Of a DNA stretch of 64,000 nt, positions 8,018 to 16,634 are shown in pieces. A program made the position numbers and the translations under genes. Under the pieces are notes generated by a model. That model had not been told where the DNA came from and made no database searches. It saw only the letters and a program-made list of their open reading frames with translations. Origin of the DNA: Tenacibaculum singaporense (GTDB taxonomy: Bacteria; Bacteroidota; Bacteroidia; Flavobacteriales; Flavobacteriaceae); contig NZ_CP032548.1 in NCBI RefSeq assembly GCF_003867015.1, positions 2,733,001 through 2,797,000 on the forward strand, written 5' to 3'. Position 1 is the first letter of the stretch; every line of letters begins with the position of its first letter.

Positions 8018-8052
8018 AAGCCAAAGCTGTACAGCTTTGGCTTTTTGTTTTT
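8018..8052. terminator. Rho-independent terminator (perfect 26-nt palindrome plus T-run)
   Basis: AAGCCAAAGCTGT (8018-8030) is directly followed by its complement ACAGCTTTGGCTT (8031-8043) and then by TTTTTGTTTTT. The hairpin closes with a small loop inside GCTGTACAGC. It ends the SnoaL-like transcript; the marC promoter starts just behind it. Confidence 0.88.
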
Positions 8053-8055
8053 ATA

Positions 8056-8086
8056 TTTGATACTACATTCAAAAAAAGTAACTTCG
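8056..8086 (+). promoter_or_regulatory. Promoter of the marC-like gene
   Basis: TTTG at 8056-8059, 19-nt spacer, TAACTTCG at 8079-8086, start codon 21 nt later. Same spacer length and same -7 octamer, preceded by the same A-run, as the promoter at 829-859. The TATATTTG at 8052-8059 also looks like a -7 box but lacks a -33 partner at a fitting distance. Confidence 0.6.
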
Positions 8087-8106
8087 TTATCTAACAAATT
8101 TTAATA

Positions 8107-8724
8107 ATGGTAGCAGAAATAATTACAACCATCCTTTTTTTAATTGCAGTTATTGATCCTTTAGGAACAGTTCCTGTATATTTAGAAGCTACCAAACAAT
8201 TGGATACATACCACAAGAAAAAAGTAGCTATCCGCGCATCATTCATTGCTTTTTTAATTCTACTATTCTTTATTGTTGTAGGGCAAATTATTTTAGAAGG
8301 GATGAAAGTTACTCTAGATGCTTTTCAAATTTCTGGAGGTGTTATCCTTTTTCTTTTTGCATTAACAATGATTTTTGGCGAAGGAAAACCAGAATCTGAA
8401 AAACATTTAATTTCAGATTATAAACATGTAACTATTTTTCCTGTAGCAATCCCTTCAATTGCCTCTCCAGGAGCCATTATGGCTGTAGTATTATTAACCG
8501 ACAACCATTTATACACCATACAACAACAAATTATTACTACCTTACTCGTTCTTTTTGTGGTAGCACTCACTATGATAATTCTTTTATTAGCCAGCCGTAT
8601 ACAAAAAAGGATTGGCGAATATGGTATTACAGTTATTAGTAAAGTGATGGGGCTTATCTTGGCTTCTTATGCTGTGCAAAGTATTTTAAGTGGACTAAAA
8701 GATTTCTTTTTTACCACTAACTAA
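8107..8724 (+). CDS. MarC family integral membrane protein
   Basis: A 205-residue protein with six predicted helices. Family motifs are the N-terminal IDPLGTVPVYL, the central ISGGVILFLFAL, and AIPSIASPGAIMAVVLL, which together define the MarC (UPF0056) family. MarC proteins sit in the inner membrane. Early claims of a drug-resistance role were not confirmed, and some relatives export amino acids (NAAT). The length matches the family. It is a single-gene unit with its own promoter, and no convincing terminator follows. Confidence 0.93.
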   Translation: MVAEIITTILFLIAVIDPLGTVPVYLEATKQLDTYHKKKVAIRASFIAFLILLFFIVVGQIILEGMKVTLDAFQISGGVILFLFALTMIFGEGKPESEKHLISDYKHVTIFPVAIPSIASPGAIMAVVLLTDNHLYTIQQQIITTLLVLFVVALTMIILLLASRIQKRIGEYGITVISKVMGLILASYAVQSILSGLKDFFFTTN

Positions 8725-9045
8725 ATAATTACCTATAATTAACTTAAGAAGAGAAAAAGCAATATACACCTTTCAATTTTTATTAAACTTTTTTAATGTG
8801 ACATTTTCATTTATAAACCTTTCTTTATTTCTGTTAGACAAGGACTCTAAAACACTAGTGCTTGGAATTAAAAAACACAATTAATGAAACAGTTCTCTGA
8901 AATCTCTAAATTATTTAAAATAAAACTTCTCTATGCATGCAAGCTTGAATGCAATAATTCATTTTCCTGATTTAAGTAAAACTAGAGGCTTTTTTATCAT
9001 AAAAAAAAGTATTCTATATTTACTTAAATATCAAAAAGTCATGAA
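8725..9045. other. Intergenic region, no clear gene
   Basis: About 320 bases. A 28-codon ORF (8884-8970) with a Lys-rich start and Cys residues is present but has no recognisable similarity. A near-palindrome around CAAGCTTG (about 8935-8954, arms TGCA on both sides) is a possible protein-binding site. The minus strand has a 35-codon open stretch without a start of quality. I regard none of these as an established feature. Confidence 0.4.
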
Positions 9046-9873
9046 ATGATGCATAAAATTTCGATACTTACCACTATACTCATAACTATCGCTAGTTTTG
9101 CTCAAAATATTCCTGAAAAAATTAATGAAAGTGATTTTTCTATTGGAAAAACTGTTCAAATAAAGTCGGCTATTTTAAAAGAGGACAGAACACTAAATAT
9201 TTATTTTCCTGCTAGCTACAACACCTATAATTCAAAAAAATATCCTATCATTTATTTACTTGACGGCTCTAAAAATGAGGATTTTATTCACATTGCTGGA
9301 ATTGTGCAATTTGGTTCTTTTCCATGGATAAACATGCTCCCTGAAGCTATTGTTGTTGGTATTGGAAATGTAGATAGAAAAAGAGATTTCACTTACCCTT
9401 CAACCCTTGAAATTGATCAAAAAGAGTTTCCTTCCTCTGGAAAATCTAAACAGTTTATTCAGTTTCTACAAAAAGAACTGTTACCCTTTATTAATGCCAA
9501 CTACAGAGTCACTAATAACAAAACACTAATCGGACAATCACTTGGAGGGCTTTTAGCTACAGAAGTTTTATTTAAAACTCCCAACCTTTTTAACAACTAC
9601 ATAATTGTAAGCCCTAGTCTTTGGTGGGATGCTGAAAAACTTTTGACCTTCACACCAGTAAAGTATACCACTAAGAAGAACATTTACATTGCAGTTGGTA
9701 AAGAAGGCCCAATTATGGAAAGAACTGCCAAAGAACTATACAACAAACTGCTTGATAAAGCAACTGAAAATTCAAAACTTCACTTTGATTTTTTAGAAGA
9801 TAAAACTCATGGAGATGCTTTACATGAAGCTGTATACAATGCTTTTGAAAAAATATTTAAATCAGATATATAA
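9046..9873 (+). CDS. Secreted alpha/beta-hydrolase esterase (esterase D / IroE-like)
   Basis: A 275-residue protein with signal peptide (ISILTTILITIASFAQ). It has the putative esterase (PF00756-type) pattern: NIYFPASYN, then KYPIIYLLDGSK, the nucleophile elbow GQSLGG (Ser near residue 164), VSPSLWWD, and a C-terminal His in KTHGDALHEAVYNA. This layout is shared by S-formylglutathione hydrolase-like and siderophore esterases of the IroE/BesA type and by tetratricopeptide-esterases of Bacteroidota. No siderophore genes are nearby, so the substrate is open. There are two possible ATG codons (9046 and 9049); the difference is one residue. Confidence 0.82.
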   Translation: MMHKISILTTILITIASFAQNIPEKINESDFSIGKTVQIKSAILKEDRTLNIYFPASYNTYNSKKYPIIYLLDGSKNEDFIHIAGIVQFGSFPWINMLPEAIVVGIGNVDRKRDFTYPSTLEIDQKEFPSSGKSKQFIQFLQKELLPFINANYRVTNNKTLIGQSLGGLLATEVLFKTPNLFNNYIIVSPSLWWDAEKLLTFTPVKYTTKKNIYIAVGKEGPIMERTAKELYNKLLDKATENSKLHFDFLEDKTHGDALHEAVYNAFEKIFKSDI

Positions 9874-10234
9874 ACCATTTTAAATAACAAACTACCTTTT
9901 GTAAATTCTTCTTAAAGTTCAACAGGAACTCCATCTATGAAAACAATTATTCTCTATTATTCTTAAGATAGTAAAGCTTTTAAGTTTGTTGTTTAGAATA
10001 TGTATACTACACTTACTCTCTAATAATATTAAAATTTCACAAAAGCTTGTGTACTAAAAAAGTCAAATTGACTTTTAAAAATCACTTTTTCAGTGAAAAA
10101 TTGTCTTTTTGGTTTACAAAAACGCATCTATAAAATCAAATAAACTCAAAATAAACACCAATAAAACAAAATTCACTTTTATAAACACTAAAAAAAATTA
10201 AATTCATTTAATTTGTAGCAAATCTCAATAAACT
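9874..10234. other. Intergenic region upstream of hglS
   Basis: About 360 AT-rich bases. A short minus-strand stretch (about 9950-9875) translates to IVFIDGVPVEL, stop, EEFTKGSLLF, which looks protein-like but is too short to assign. The right half holds two neighbouring inverted repeats (10058-10076 and 10082-10096), listed separately. Otherwise nothing recognisable. Confidence 0.4.
10058..10096. promoter_or_regulatory. Candidate operator(s) upstream of hglS
   Basis: AAAAGTCAA-A-TTGACTTTT (10058-10076) is a perfect 19-bp palindrome. Six nt later, TCACT-ttttc-AGTGA (10082-10096) forms a second inverted repeat. The first has the size and AT-rich centre of Lrp/AsnC sites, and an Lrp gene lies just downstream of hglS, so regulation by that protein is a reasonable guess but not shown. 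Confidence 0.45.
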
Positions 10235-11665
10235 ATGTCATCAAAAAATAAACTAGAAAGTTTTACTAATACAGCTGAAGAATTTGTCTCTCCAGAGTAC
10301 ATTCGTAACCGCTTCTCTAAAATTATGTCTGATATGTACAAAAATGAGGTACCACTTTATGGTGAGTTACTTGATTTGGTTCATGATATCAATGATAATG
10401 TTCTTTCTGAGTCTAGAGAAATTGAAGAGCAGTTAGCACATACAGGAGAATTAACTCGACTAAATATGGAACGCCACGGAGCAATTCGTTTAGGTAAACC
10501 CTATGAGTTATTTACGATGAGACGTCTGTTTAAAGTAATGGGAATGTATTCTGTTGGCTACTACGATTTAGCCCCAGCTGGTGTTCCTGTTCATTCTACA
10601 GCATTTAGAGCTATTGAAAGTACCGCTCTTAACCAAGCTCCATTCAGAGTTTTTACCTCTTTATTACGTTTAGATTTAATTGATGATGTTGAACTTCGTA
10701 ACAATGTTGAAACTATTTTAGAAAAACGTCAAATTTTTACAGAAAAAGTTTTACAACTCATTGATAAGTCTGAAAAAGAAGGAGGTTTAAATAAAGAAGA
10801 TGCCGAAACCTTTGTTCAAGAAGCATTAGAAACTTTTCGTTGGCACGATACTGCTACTGTAGATTATGAAATGTATGAAGCTTTATTAAATCAACACAGA
10901 TTAATTGCTGATGTAGTTGCTTTCAAAGGGCCTCACATCAACCACCTAACCCCTAGAACTTTAGATATAGACGAGGTGCAAATAAGTATGGAAACTCGTA
11001 ATATTCCACCAAAAGATAATATAGAAGGACCTCCTGCAAGAAAATGCCCTATTCTATTACGCCAAACAAGTTTTAAAGCATTGACCGAAAAAGTAACTTT
11101 TAAAAACAATGCTGAAAAAGAAGAAATAGGCGAACACAAAGCTCGTTTTGGTGAGATTGAACAACGTGGTGCAGCGTTAACTCAAAAAGGACTTGACTTG
11201 TATCACGAGTTGTTAGGTAAAACACGTAAAGCTATTGGTGGATCACCAACTGCCGAAAACGCCTCAGAATACAATAAATTATTAGCAGAAAATTTTAAAG
11301 TTTTTCCTGATAACTATGAAGAGCTACACTCAAAAGAGTTGGCATATTTCCATTATTTCACTACCGATAAAGCAAAAACTTTATCTAAAGAAAAAGTGTA
11401 TACAAAAGCAGATGTAAACCAATTATTAGAGGATGGCTATTTAAGCATAGAACCTATGGTTTACGAAGATTTCTTACCTGTAAGTGCAGCAGGAATTTTT
11501 GCTTCAAACTTAGGAACAGATGATGCTAAACGCGAATATGAAGGCACTTCAAATCAATCATTATTTGAAAAAGATTTAGGTGAACCTGTTTATAAGTTAA
11601 CAAAATGGTATGAAGACATGCAAGATGAAAGCATACAAAACTGCTTAGCAGTAATAAATGCTTAA
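10235..11665 (+). CDS. hglS: 2-oxoadipate dioxygenase/decarboxylase (HglS, DUF1338/YdcJ family)
   Basis: A 476-residue soluble protein. The family turns 2-oxoadipate plus O2 into D-2-hydroxyglutarate and CO2 with an Fe(II) centre. The expected ligands fit: His81 in ERHGAIRLG with Arg85 four residues on, His237 in GPHINHLTPR, and a Glu in RFGEIEQRG (E308). The spacing of the first two matches His70/Arg74/His226 that I recall for the Pseudomonas putida enzyme, with the same offset. The Lrp regulator and a YdiJ-type D-2-hydroxyglutarate dehydrogenase follow, so the context supplies both a regulator and the next enzyme of the lysine-derived route. A terminator hairpin follows 18 nt after the stop. 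Confidence 0.88.
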   Translation: MSSKNKLESFTNTAEEFVSPEYIRNRFSKIMSDMYKNEVPLYGELLDLVHDINDNVLSESREIEEQLAHTGELTRLNMERHGAIRLGKPYELFTMRRLFKVMGMYSVGYYDLAPAGVPVHSTAFRAIESTALNQAPFRVFTSLLRLDLIDDVELRNNVETILEKRQIFTEKVLQLIDKSEKEGGLNKEDAETFVQEALETFRWHDTATVDYEMYEALLNQHRLIADVVAFKGPHINHLTPRTLDIDEVQISMETRNIPPKDNIEGPPARKCPILLRQTSFKALTEKVTFKNNAEKEEIGEHKARFGEIEQRGAALTQKGLDLYHELLGKTRKAIGGSPTAENASEYNKLLAENFKVFPDNYEELHSKELAYFHYFTTDKAKTLSKEKVYTKADVNQLLEDGYLSIEPMVYEDFLPVSAAGIFASNLGTDDAKREYEGTSNQSLFEKDLGEPVYKLTKWYEDMQDESIQNCLAVINA

Positions 11666-11683
11666 GCATAAAATAGAATATTG

Positions 11684-11728
11684 AAAAAGTGTAGCCGTAT
11701 ATTTGCATTATCGGCTACACTTTTTTTT
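11684..11728 (+). terminator. Terminator of hglS
   Basis: Stem AAAAAGTGTAGCCG (11684-11697) with CGGCTACACTTTTT (11712-11725), loop of 14 nt, followed by more T. The loop happens to read TATATTTG, a -7-like octamer. Partial read-through into the Lrp gene would still be possible. Confidence 0.88.
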
Positions 11729-11789
11729 CGTTAAAAACGATTGTTTATCTTGTAGCTTATATTAAGTTTATTCTAACAAAATTATTCTT

Positions 11790-12248
11790 TTGGAAAATCA
11801 ATTTGATTATATAGACAAACAAATACTATCAAAATTACGTTTAGATGCTCGTAAAGCCTATTCGCAAATTGCGGAAGAGTTAAAAGTTTCCAATTCCTTA
11901 ATTCATCAACGCATTAAAAAACTAACCGCTGAAGGTGTGATTAAAAATGCGGAGTTTGTTTTAGAAGAAAAAAGCTTAGGCTATAAAACCAAATCATACA
12001 CAGGTATTCGATTGCGTGAAGCTCGCTTTGCTAAAGAAGTAATGTACGAGTTGGAAAAAATACCCGAAATAACCGAATGTAACTTTGTTTCTGGTTACTA
12101 CGCTATTTTTATTTTAATATTTGCTAGAGACAACGAACATTTACAAAAAATACTATACGATAACGTACATTTAATTAAAGGAGTGGCAGGAACCGATACT
12201 TTTATATGTTTCGATACCTGTTTTAAGCGTCACATTCCAATAGAATAA
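11790..12248 (+). CDS. Lrp/AsnC family transcriptional regulator
   Basis: A 152-residue protein. The N-terminal helix-turn-helix (DKQILSKLRLDARKAYSQIA, then ELKVSNSLIHQRIKKLTAEG) is followed by the RAM effector domain (GIRLREARFAKEV, then the turn VSGYYAIFILIFARDNEHL and the C-terminal strand GTDTFICFDTC). The only plausible start is a TTG at 11790: no ATG or GTG fits between the upstream in-frame stop and the HTH. It lies between hglS and the D-2-hydroxyglutarate dehydrogenase gene and likely controls both in response to lysine, 2-aminoadipate or a related metabolite. Confidence 0.92.
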   Translation: MENQFDYIDKQILSKLRLDARKAYSQIAEELKVSNSLIHQRIKKLTAEGVIKNAEFVLEEKSLGYKTKSYTGIRLREARFAKEVMYELEKIPEITECNFVSGYYAIFILIFARDNEHLQKILYDNVHLIKGVAGTDTFICFDTCFKRHIPIE

Positions 12249-12284
12249 TTAACAACACTACCCACATTTTAGGTATTTAAGATA

Positions 12285-15182
12285 ATGGTACAAACAACAC
12301 AACTAGAAACGTTCAAAAAATCATTAACTGGCGAACTATTTTTTGACGACCTACATAAAAACATTTACGCAACCGATGCTTCAGTATATCGTAAAATCCC
12401 ACTAGCAGTTGCCTATCCTAAGAACATACAGGATATTCAACTATTAATTGATTTTGCTACTAAAAATAACATCACCTTAATTCCGCGTACAGCAGGAACT
12501 TCATTAGCAGGACAGTGTGTGGGAGATGGAATTGTTGTAGACGTTTCTAAACACTTTACCAACATATTGGCTTTTGATGAAATTAACAAAACCATTACGG
12601 TAGAACCTGGAATTATTCGTGACGATTTAAACCGCTTCCTAAAACCATTCGGATTGTTTTTTGGACCGAATACCTCAACCTCTAACCGTTGTATGATTGG
12701 CGGAATGGTAGGTAACAACTCTTCAGGAAGTACTTCTATACGTTATGGAGTAACTCGTGATAAAGTCATTGCTATCCAAGGTTTGTTAAGTGATGGAAGT
12801 GAAGTTACTTTTTCTGAAATTACCTCAGCAGAATTCAACCAAAAGAAAATAGAAAATTCGTTAGAAGGAAATATCTATCGTGCTATTTATACAGAGCTTT
12901 CTCAAGAAGCTGTTCAGCAAGAAATAAAAAAAGAATTCCCAAAAGAAAGCATTCACCGAAGAAATACAGGATATGCTGTTGATGAATTTTTAACTTCCGA
13001 TTTATTTGGCGGAACTAAACCAACTATCAATCCTGCTAAATTTTTATCAGGAAGTGAAGGAACCTTAGTATTTTCAACGGCTATTACGATTCAACTAGAC
13101 GACTTACCTCCTACGCAAAGTATTATGGTATGTCCGCATTTTACTAGTGTAAACGAAAGCTTAAAAGCTACTGTTACTACCATGAAACACACACTCTATG
13201 CTTGTGAATTAATGGATAAAGTAATTTTAGATTGTACTAAAAACAACCGTGAACAAGCAAAGAATCGCTTCTTTTTACAAGGCGACCCTGAAGCAGTCTT
13301 AATGTTAGAAGTTTCTGCCGATACCATTGAAGAAGCAGAAATACTAGCCGATAAACTTATTGAAGATTTAAAAACAAACAATTTTGGGTACCACTACCCT
13401 AAAGTATATGGTGAAGACATCGCTAAAGTCCATCAACTACGAAAAGCCGGTTTAGGGTTATTAGGAAATATTGTTGGAGACGATAAAGCGGTAGCTTGTA
13501 TTGAAGACACTGCTGTAGCCTTGGAAGATTTACCTACCTATATTGAGGAGTTTACTAAAATTATGGATAAATATCAGCAAAGAGCGGTGTATTATGCGCA
13601 TGCAGGAGCTGGTGAGCTACACTTACGTCCTATTTTGAATTTAAAGAAACAGGAAGATGTTGTACTGTTTAGAAAAATAACTACTGAAACTGCTGAGTTA
13701 GTTAAGAAGTATCAAGGATCGTTTAGTGGTGAACATGGTGATGGTATTGTGCGTGCGGAGTTTATTCCGCTAATGATTGGTGACAACAACTACCAACTAT
13801 TACGAAGAATAAAAAAGGCTTTCGATCCAAATAACGTATTCAACAAAGGAAAAATTACCAATGCTTTTCCGATGGATCAAAGTTTGCGTTATGAAGTTGA
13901 CAGAAATGAACCTAATATTGAAACCATTCAAGATTTTTCAGATAGTGAAGGTATTTTAAAGTTGGCTGAAAAATGTAACGGTTCAGGTGATTGTCGTAAG
14001 TCTCCTGAAGCTGGCGGGACTTTATGTCCGAGTTATCGAGCAACTCGAAACGAAAAAGAAACTACCCGTGCTAGAGCCAATACACTTCGTGAAGTTTTAA
14101 CTAACAATACTGCTAAAAACAAATTCGATTCTAAAGAATTAAAAGATATTTTAGACCTATGTTTGAGTTGTAAGGCTTGTGCTAGTGAATGTCCAAGTAA
14201 TGTAGATATTGCTTCGATGAAAGCAGAATTCTTGTACCAATATCAAGAAACAAACGGATATTCTTTCCGTAGTAAGTTATTTGCTAACAATGCTAAATAC
14301 AATAAATTAGGAAGTAAATTCCCTGCACTAACAAATTTCTTTACCAATACTACTCTAGCTAAAAAGGTTATGGGAGTTGCCACAGAGCGTTCTGTTCCTA
14401 AGTTAGCAAAACAACCTTTGAGTGCTTGGTTAAAAAAACATCAATCAATCAACTCAACAAAAACCATCTACTTATTCAATGATGAGTTTACAAACTATTA
14501 CGATGCAGAAATTGGAAAAGACGCAGTTGTTATATTAGAAAAATTAGGATATGAAGTAAAAACTGTAAACCACGAGGAAAGTGGGCGTAGTTATATCTCA
14601 AAAGGATTTTTAAAAGAAGCTAAAGAAATTGCTAATAAAAACGTGGATACTTTTAAAGAATTAATTTCTGAAGAAACTCCATTAATTGGAATAGAACCTT
14701 CGGCTATTTTAACCTTTAGAGACGAGTACTTACGTTTAGCAGATGATAAGGTATCTGCCAAAAAACTTTCTGAAAATTGCTTTACTATTGAGGAGTTTTT
14801 AGCTGATGAACATGCTAGAGGTTCCATAGACACTACTAAATTTAGTAATGAAACAAAGGAACTTAAAATACATGGGCATTGTCATCAGAAAGCATTGTCT
14901 AGTACACACGCTTCTTTTTCTATATTAAATATTCCTAAGAACTATAAAGTAACAATTATGAATACAGGTTGTTGTGGTATGGCAGGCTCTTTTGGATATG
15001 AAAAAGAGCATTATAAAGTAAGTATGCAAGTGGGTGAAGATACATTGTTTCCTAAGGTTCGAAATTGTTCCGTTGATACAGAAATAGTTGCTGCTGGTAC
15101 TAGTTGTCGTCATCAAATTTATGACGGGACAAAACGTTTAGCAAAACATCCCGTAACAATTTTAAGAGAAGCTTTACTATAA
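12285..15182 (+). CDS. FAD/Fe-S D-2-hydroxyglutarate dehydrogenase (YdiJ type)
   Basis: A 965-residue three-part oxidoreductase. Residues about 35-190 are an FAD-binding type 4 (PCMH) domain with PRTAGTSLAGQCVGDGI and PNTSTSNRCMIGGMVGNNSSG. Residues about 240-545 are the FAD-oxidase C domain (HAGAGELHLRP, SGEHGDGIVRAEF). Residues about 560-660 carry two ferredoxin-like cysteine clusters (first at about C565, then CLSCKACASECP near 626-637). The C-terminus has CCG-type motifs (HGHCHQKAL, NTGCCGMAGSFGYE, SCRHQ). This is the architecture of E. coli YdiJ, which oxidises D-2-hydroxyglutarate to 2-oxoglutarate. Placement 36 nt after lrp and in the hglS cluster agrees. D-lactate as an alternative substrate cannot be excluded. 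Confidence 0.88.
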   Translation: MVQTTQLETFKKSLTGELFFDDLHKNIYATDASVYRKIPLAVAYPKNIQDIQLLIDFATKNNITLIPRTAGTSLAGQCVGDGIVVDVSKHFTNILAFDEINKTITVEPGIIRDDLNRFLKPFGLFFGPNTSTSNRCMIGGMVGNNSSGSTSIRYGVTRDKVIAIQGLLSDGSEVTFSEITSAEFNQKKIENSLEGNIYRAIYTELSQEAVQQEIKKEFPKESIHRRNTGYAVDEFLTSDLFGGTKPTINPAKFLSGSEGTLVFSTAITIQLDDLPPTQSIMVCPHFTSVNESLKATVTTMKHTLYACELMDKVILDCTKNNREQAKNRFFLQGDPEAVLMLEVSADTIEEAEILADKLIEDLKTNNFGYHYPKVYGEDIAKVHQLRKAGLGLLGNIVGDDKAVACIEDTAVALEDLPTYIEEFTKIMDKYQQRAVYYAHAGAGELHLRPILNLKKQEDVVLFRKITTETAELVKKYQGSFSGEHGDGIVRAEFIPLMIGDNNYQLLRRIKKAFDPNNVFNKGKITNAFPMDQSLRYEVDRNEPNIETIQDFSDSEGILKLAEKCNGSGDCRKSPEAGGTLCPSYRATRNEKETTRARANTLREVLTNNTAKNKFDSKELKDILDLCLSCKACASECPSNVDIASMKAEFLYQYQETNGYSFRSKLFANNAKYNKLGSKFPALTNFFTNTTLAKKVMGVATERSVPKLAKQPLSAWLKKHQSINSTKTIYLFNDEFTNYYDAEIGKDAVVILEKLGYEVKTVNHEESGRSYISKGFLKEAKEIANKNVDTFKELISEETPLIGIEPSAILTFRDEYLRLADDKVSAKKLSENCFTIEEFLADEHARGSIDTTKFSNETKELKIHGHCHQKALSSTHASFSILNIPKNYKVTIMNTGCCGMAGSFGYEKEHYKVSMQVGEDTLFPKVRNCSVDTEIVAAGTSCRHQIYDGTKRLAKHPVTILREALL

Positions 15183-15245
15183 ATAATTGATTTTCATATC
15201 ATTATTTTGTACTTTTAAGACAATTAACTCTTAAAATGCACTATT

Positions 15246-15698
15246 ATGACGAGCAATAAAATTATATTCAGCAATGCGTTGCTAATTTTTGCAGGCATTG
15301 TCGGCTTCTTTCTAGTTATGAAAATTTTTGGATTAGAAGATGTTTCCGAACTACGTTTCTTAAACTTTGCTTTCGTTCTTTATGGTATTAACAGAGCTAT
15401 AAAAACCAATATTGTCAAAAACCATGAGTCGTTATATTTCAGCAATTTTTTATTAGGAATTGGAACCTCAATAATTGCTGTAGCCTTAACTATTTTGGGA
15501 CTAATTATATATGTAGATTTTATTGATGCTGGTTTTATGACAATACTTGAACAATCTTCTTTTTGGGGTCAAAATTTAAGTTTACCACTAGTTGTATTTG
15601 CATTAGCCATTGAAGGGATTGCATCTTCTGTAATCTGTTCTTTTATTTTAATGCAATACTATAAAAATTATAAAGTTTCTAACACAATGGTTACTTAG
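15246..15698 (+). CDS. Small four-helix membrane protein of unknown function
   Basis: A 150-residue protein with four hydrophobic segments at about 8-27, 37-50, 65-92 and 108-135. I do not recognise a family. The gene follows the dehydrogenase by 63 nt on the same strand and could be a distal member of that transcript, but a TTG/TACTTTTA pair about 20 nt apart at 15185-15215 could give it its own weak promoter. Its TAG stop overlaps the stop of the convergent ctlX gene (shared TTAG at 15695-15698). Confidence 0.65.
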   Translation: MTSNKIIFSNALLIFAGIVGFFLVMKIFGLEDVSELRFLNFAFVLYGINRAIKTNIVKNHESLYFSNFLLGIGTSIIAVALTILGLIIYVDFIDAGFMTILEQSSFWGQNLSLPLVVFALAIEGIASSVICSFILMQYYKNYKVSNTMVT

Positions 15699-16630
15699 GC
15701 TTTTGGTAAAAAAACCTCAGCCATCATACAGCGAGCACTTCCACCGCCACAGGTTTCTATAGTTTCTAGAGAGCTGTGTACTATTTTGCAATGCTTTTCT
15801 ATAACTTTAATTTGATTTGGGTTTAATGAATTAAAGGCGGAAGAACTCATAACCAAGTATTGCTCATCATTCGTTCCTTTAACTTGTAGCATATTTCCTG
15901 CAAACTGTGTTACTTGTTGTTCTGATATGGCAATAACTTCTTTTCCATCCGACTTCAAATGCTTTAATACGTTTTTCTTTTCTTTTTTATCATCTATCGA
16001 ATCTAAACACGCTACCGCAAAAGTTTCTGCAACACACATCATCACGTTCGTATGATAAATAGCTTCTCTCCTTCCTTCAACTGTTTGATTCGCTGTAAAA
16101 ATTACAGGTGTGTATTCAAAATCTTCACAAAATTCAATAAATAATTCTTCATCAGCACGAGGAGACAAAGCACAATAGGCTTTTCTATTATGCCTATCTA
16201 AAATCATACTCCCAGTTCCTTCTAAAAAAATTCCTTCCTCTTCTGCTTCTGAATAGTCTACAACATTTTCAATTACAAAACCTTTCTCTTCTAGTATTTC
16301 CAATACGTCTTCTCTACGCTCAAAACGTCTATTTTCTGCGAACATCGGATAAATAGCTACATCTCCATTTTCGTGAAAAGAAATCCAGTTATTTGGAAAT
16401 AATGCATCGGGTGTATTAGGCTCTTTAGTATCTTCAACAACTATTACAGTAACTCCTACAGCTCGTAATTTTTCTACAAAAGCATCAAATTCTTCTTGTG
16501 CTTTAGCATTAACTGATGCAGGTAACATTCCCGATAATTCTTGCTGGTAATAATTATTTACTGCTGTTTGCTCATTCATCCTAAAGCTTGCAGGACGAAC
16601 CATTACTATTGTATTTGTTGTTTGTTGCAT
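15695..16630 (-). CDS. ctlX: Citrulline-utilisation hydrolase CtlX-like (guanidino-group modifying amidinotransferase fold)
   Basis: A 311-residue protein of the arginine deiminase/amidinotransferase superfamily. Visible active-site parts are PNNWISFHENGD near the N-terminal third, the carboxylate motif LEGTGSMILDR, the His in AIYHTNVMMC, and the nucleophilic Cys301 in GGGSARC near the C-terminus, which is where these enzymes carry it. The wording 'CtlX' follows the family of citrulline hydrolases described in Francisella and Bacteroidota; the substrate here is inferred. The ATG lies only 4 nt after a minus-strand TACATTCG -7-like box (16642-16635), so the mRNA may be leaderless. It is convergent with the membrane protein gene and their stops overlap. 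Confidence 0.82.
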   Translation of the reverse strand: MQQTTNTIVMVRPASFRMNEQTAVNNYYQQELSGMLPASVNAKAQEEFDAFVEKLRAVGVTVIVVEDTKEPNTPDALFPNNWISFHENGDVAIYPMFAENRRFERREDVLEILEEKGFVIENVVDYSEAEEEGIFLEGTGSMILDRHNRKAYCALSPRADEELFIEFCEDFEYTPVIFTANQTVEGRREAIYHTNVMMCVAETFAVACLDSIDDKKEKKNVLKHLKSDGKEVIAISEQQVTQFAGNMLQVKGTNDEQYLVMSSSAFNSLNPNQIKVIEKHCKIVHSSLETIETCGGGSARCMMAEVFLPKA

Positions 16631-16634
16631 ACTG

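Noticed and set aside
8884..8970. 28-codon ORF after marC
   Set aside because: No recognisable similarity, no promoter and AT-rich composition; likely chance.
9875..9955. Minus-strand protein-like stretch IVFIDGVPVEL, stop, EEFTKG
   Set aside because: Too short, interrupted by stops on both sides, no family recognised.
11698..11705. TATATTTG in the loop of the hglS terminator as promoter for lrp
   Set aside because: The TTG at 11681-11683 is only 14 nt away and the lrp start is 85 nt downstream; most likely a coincidence in AT-rich DNA.
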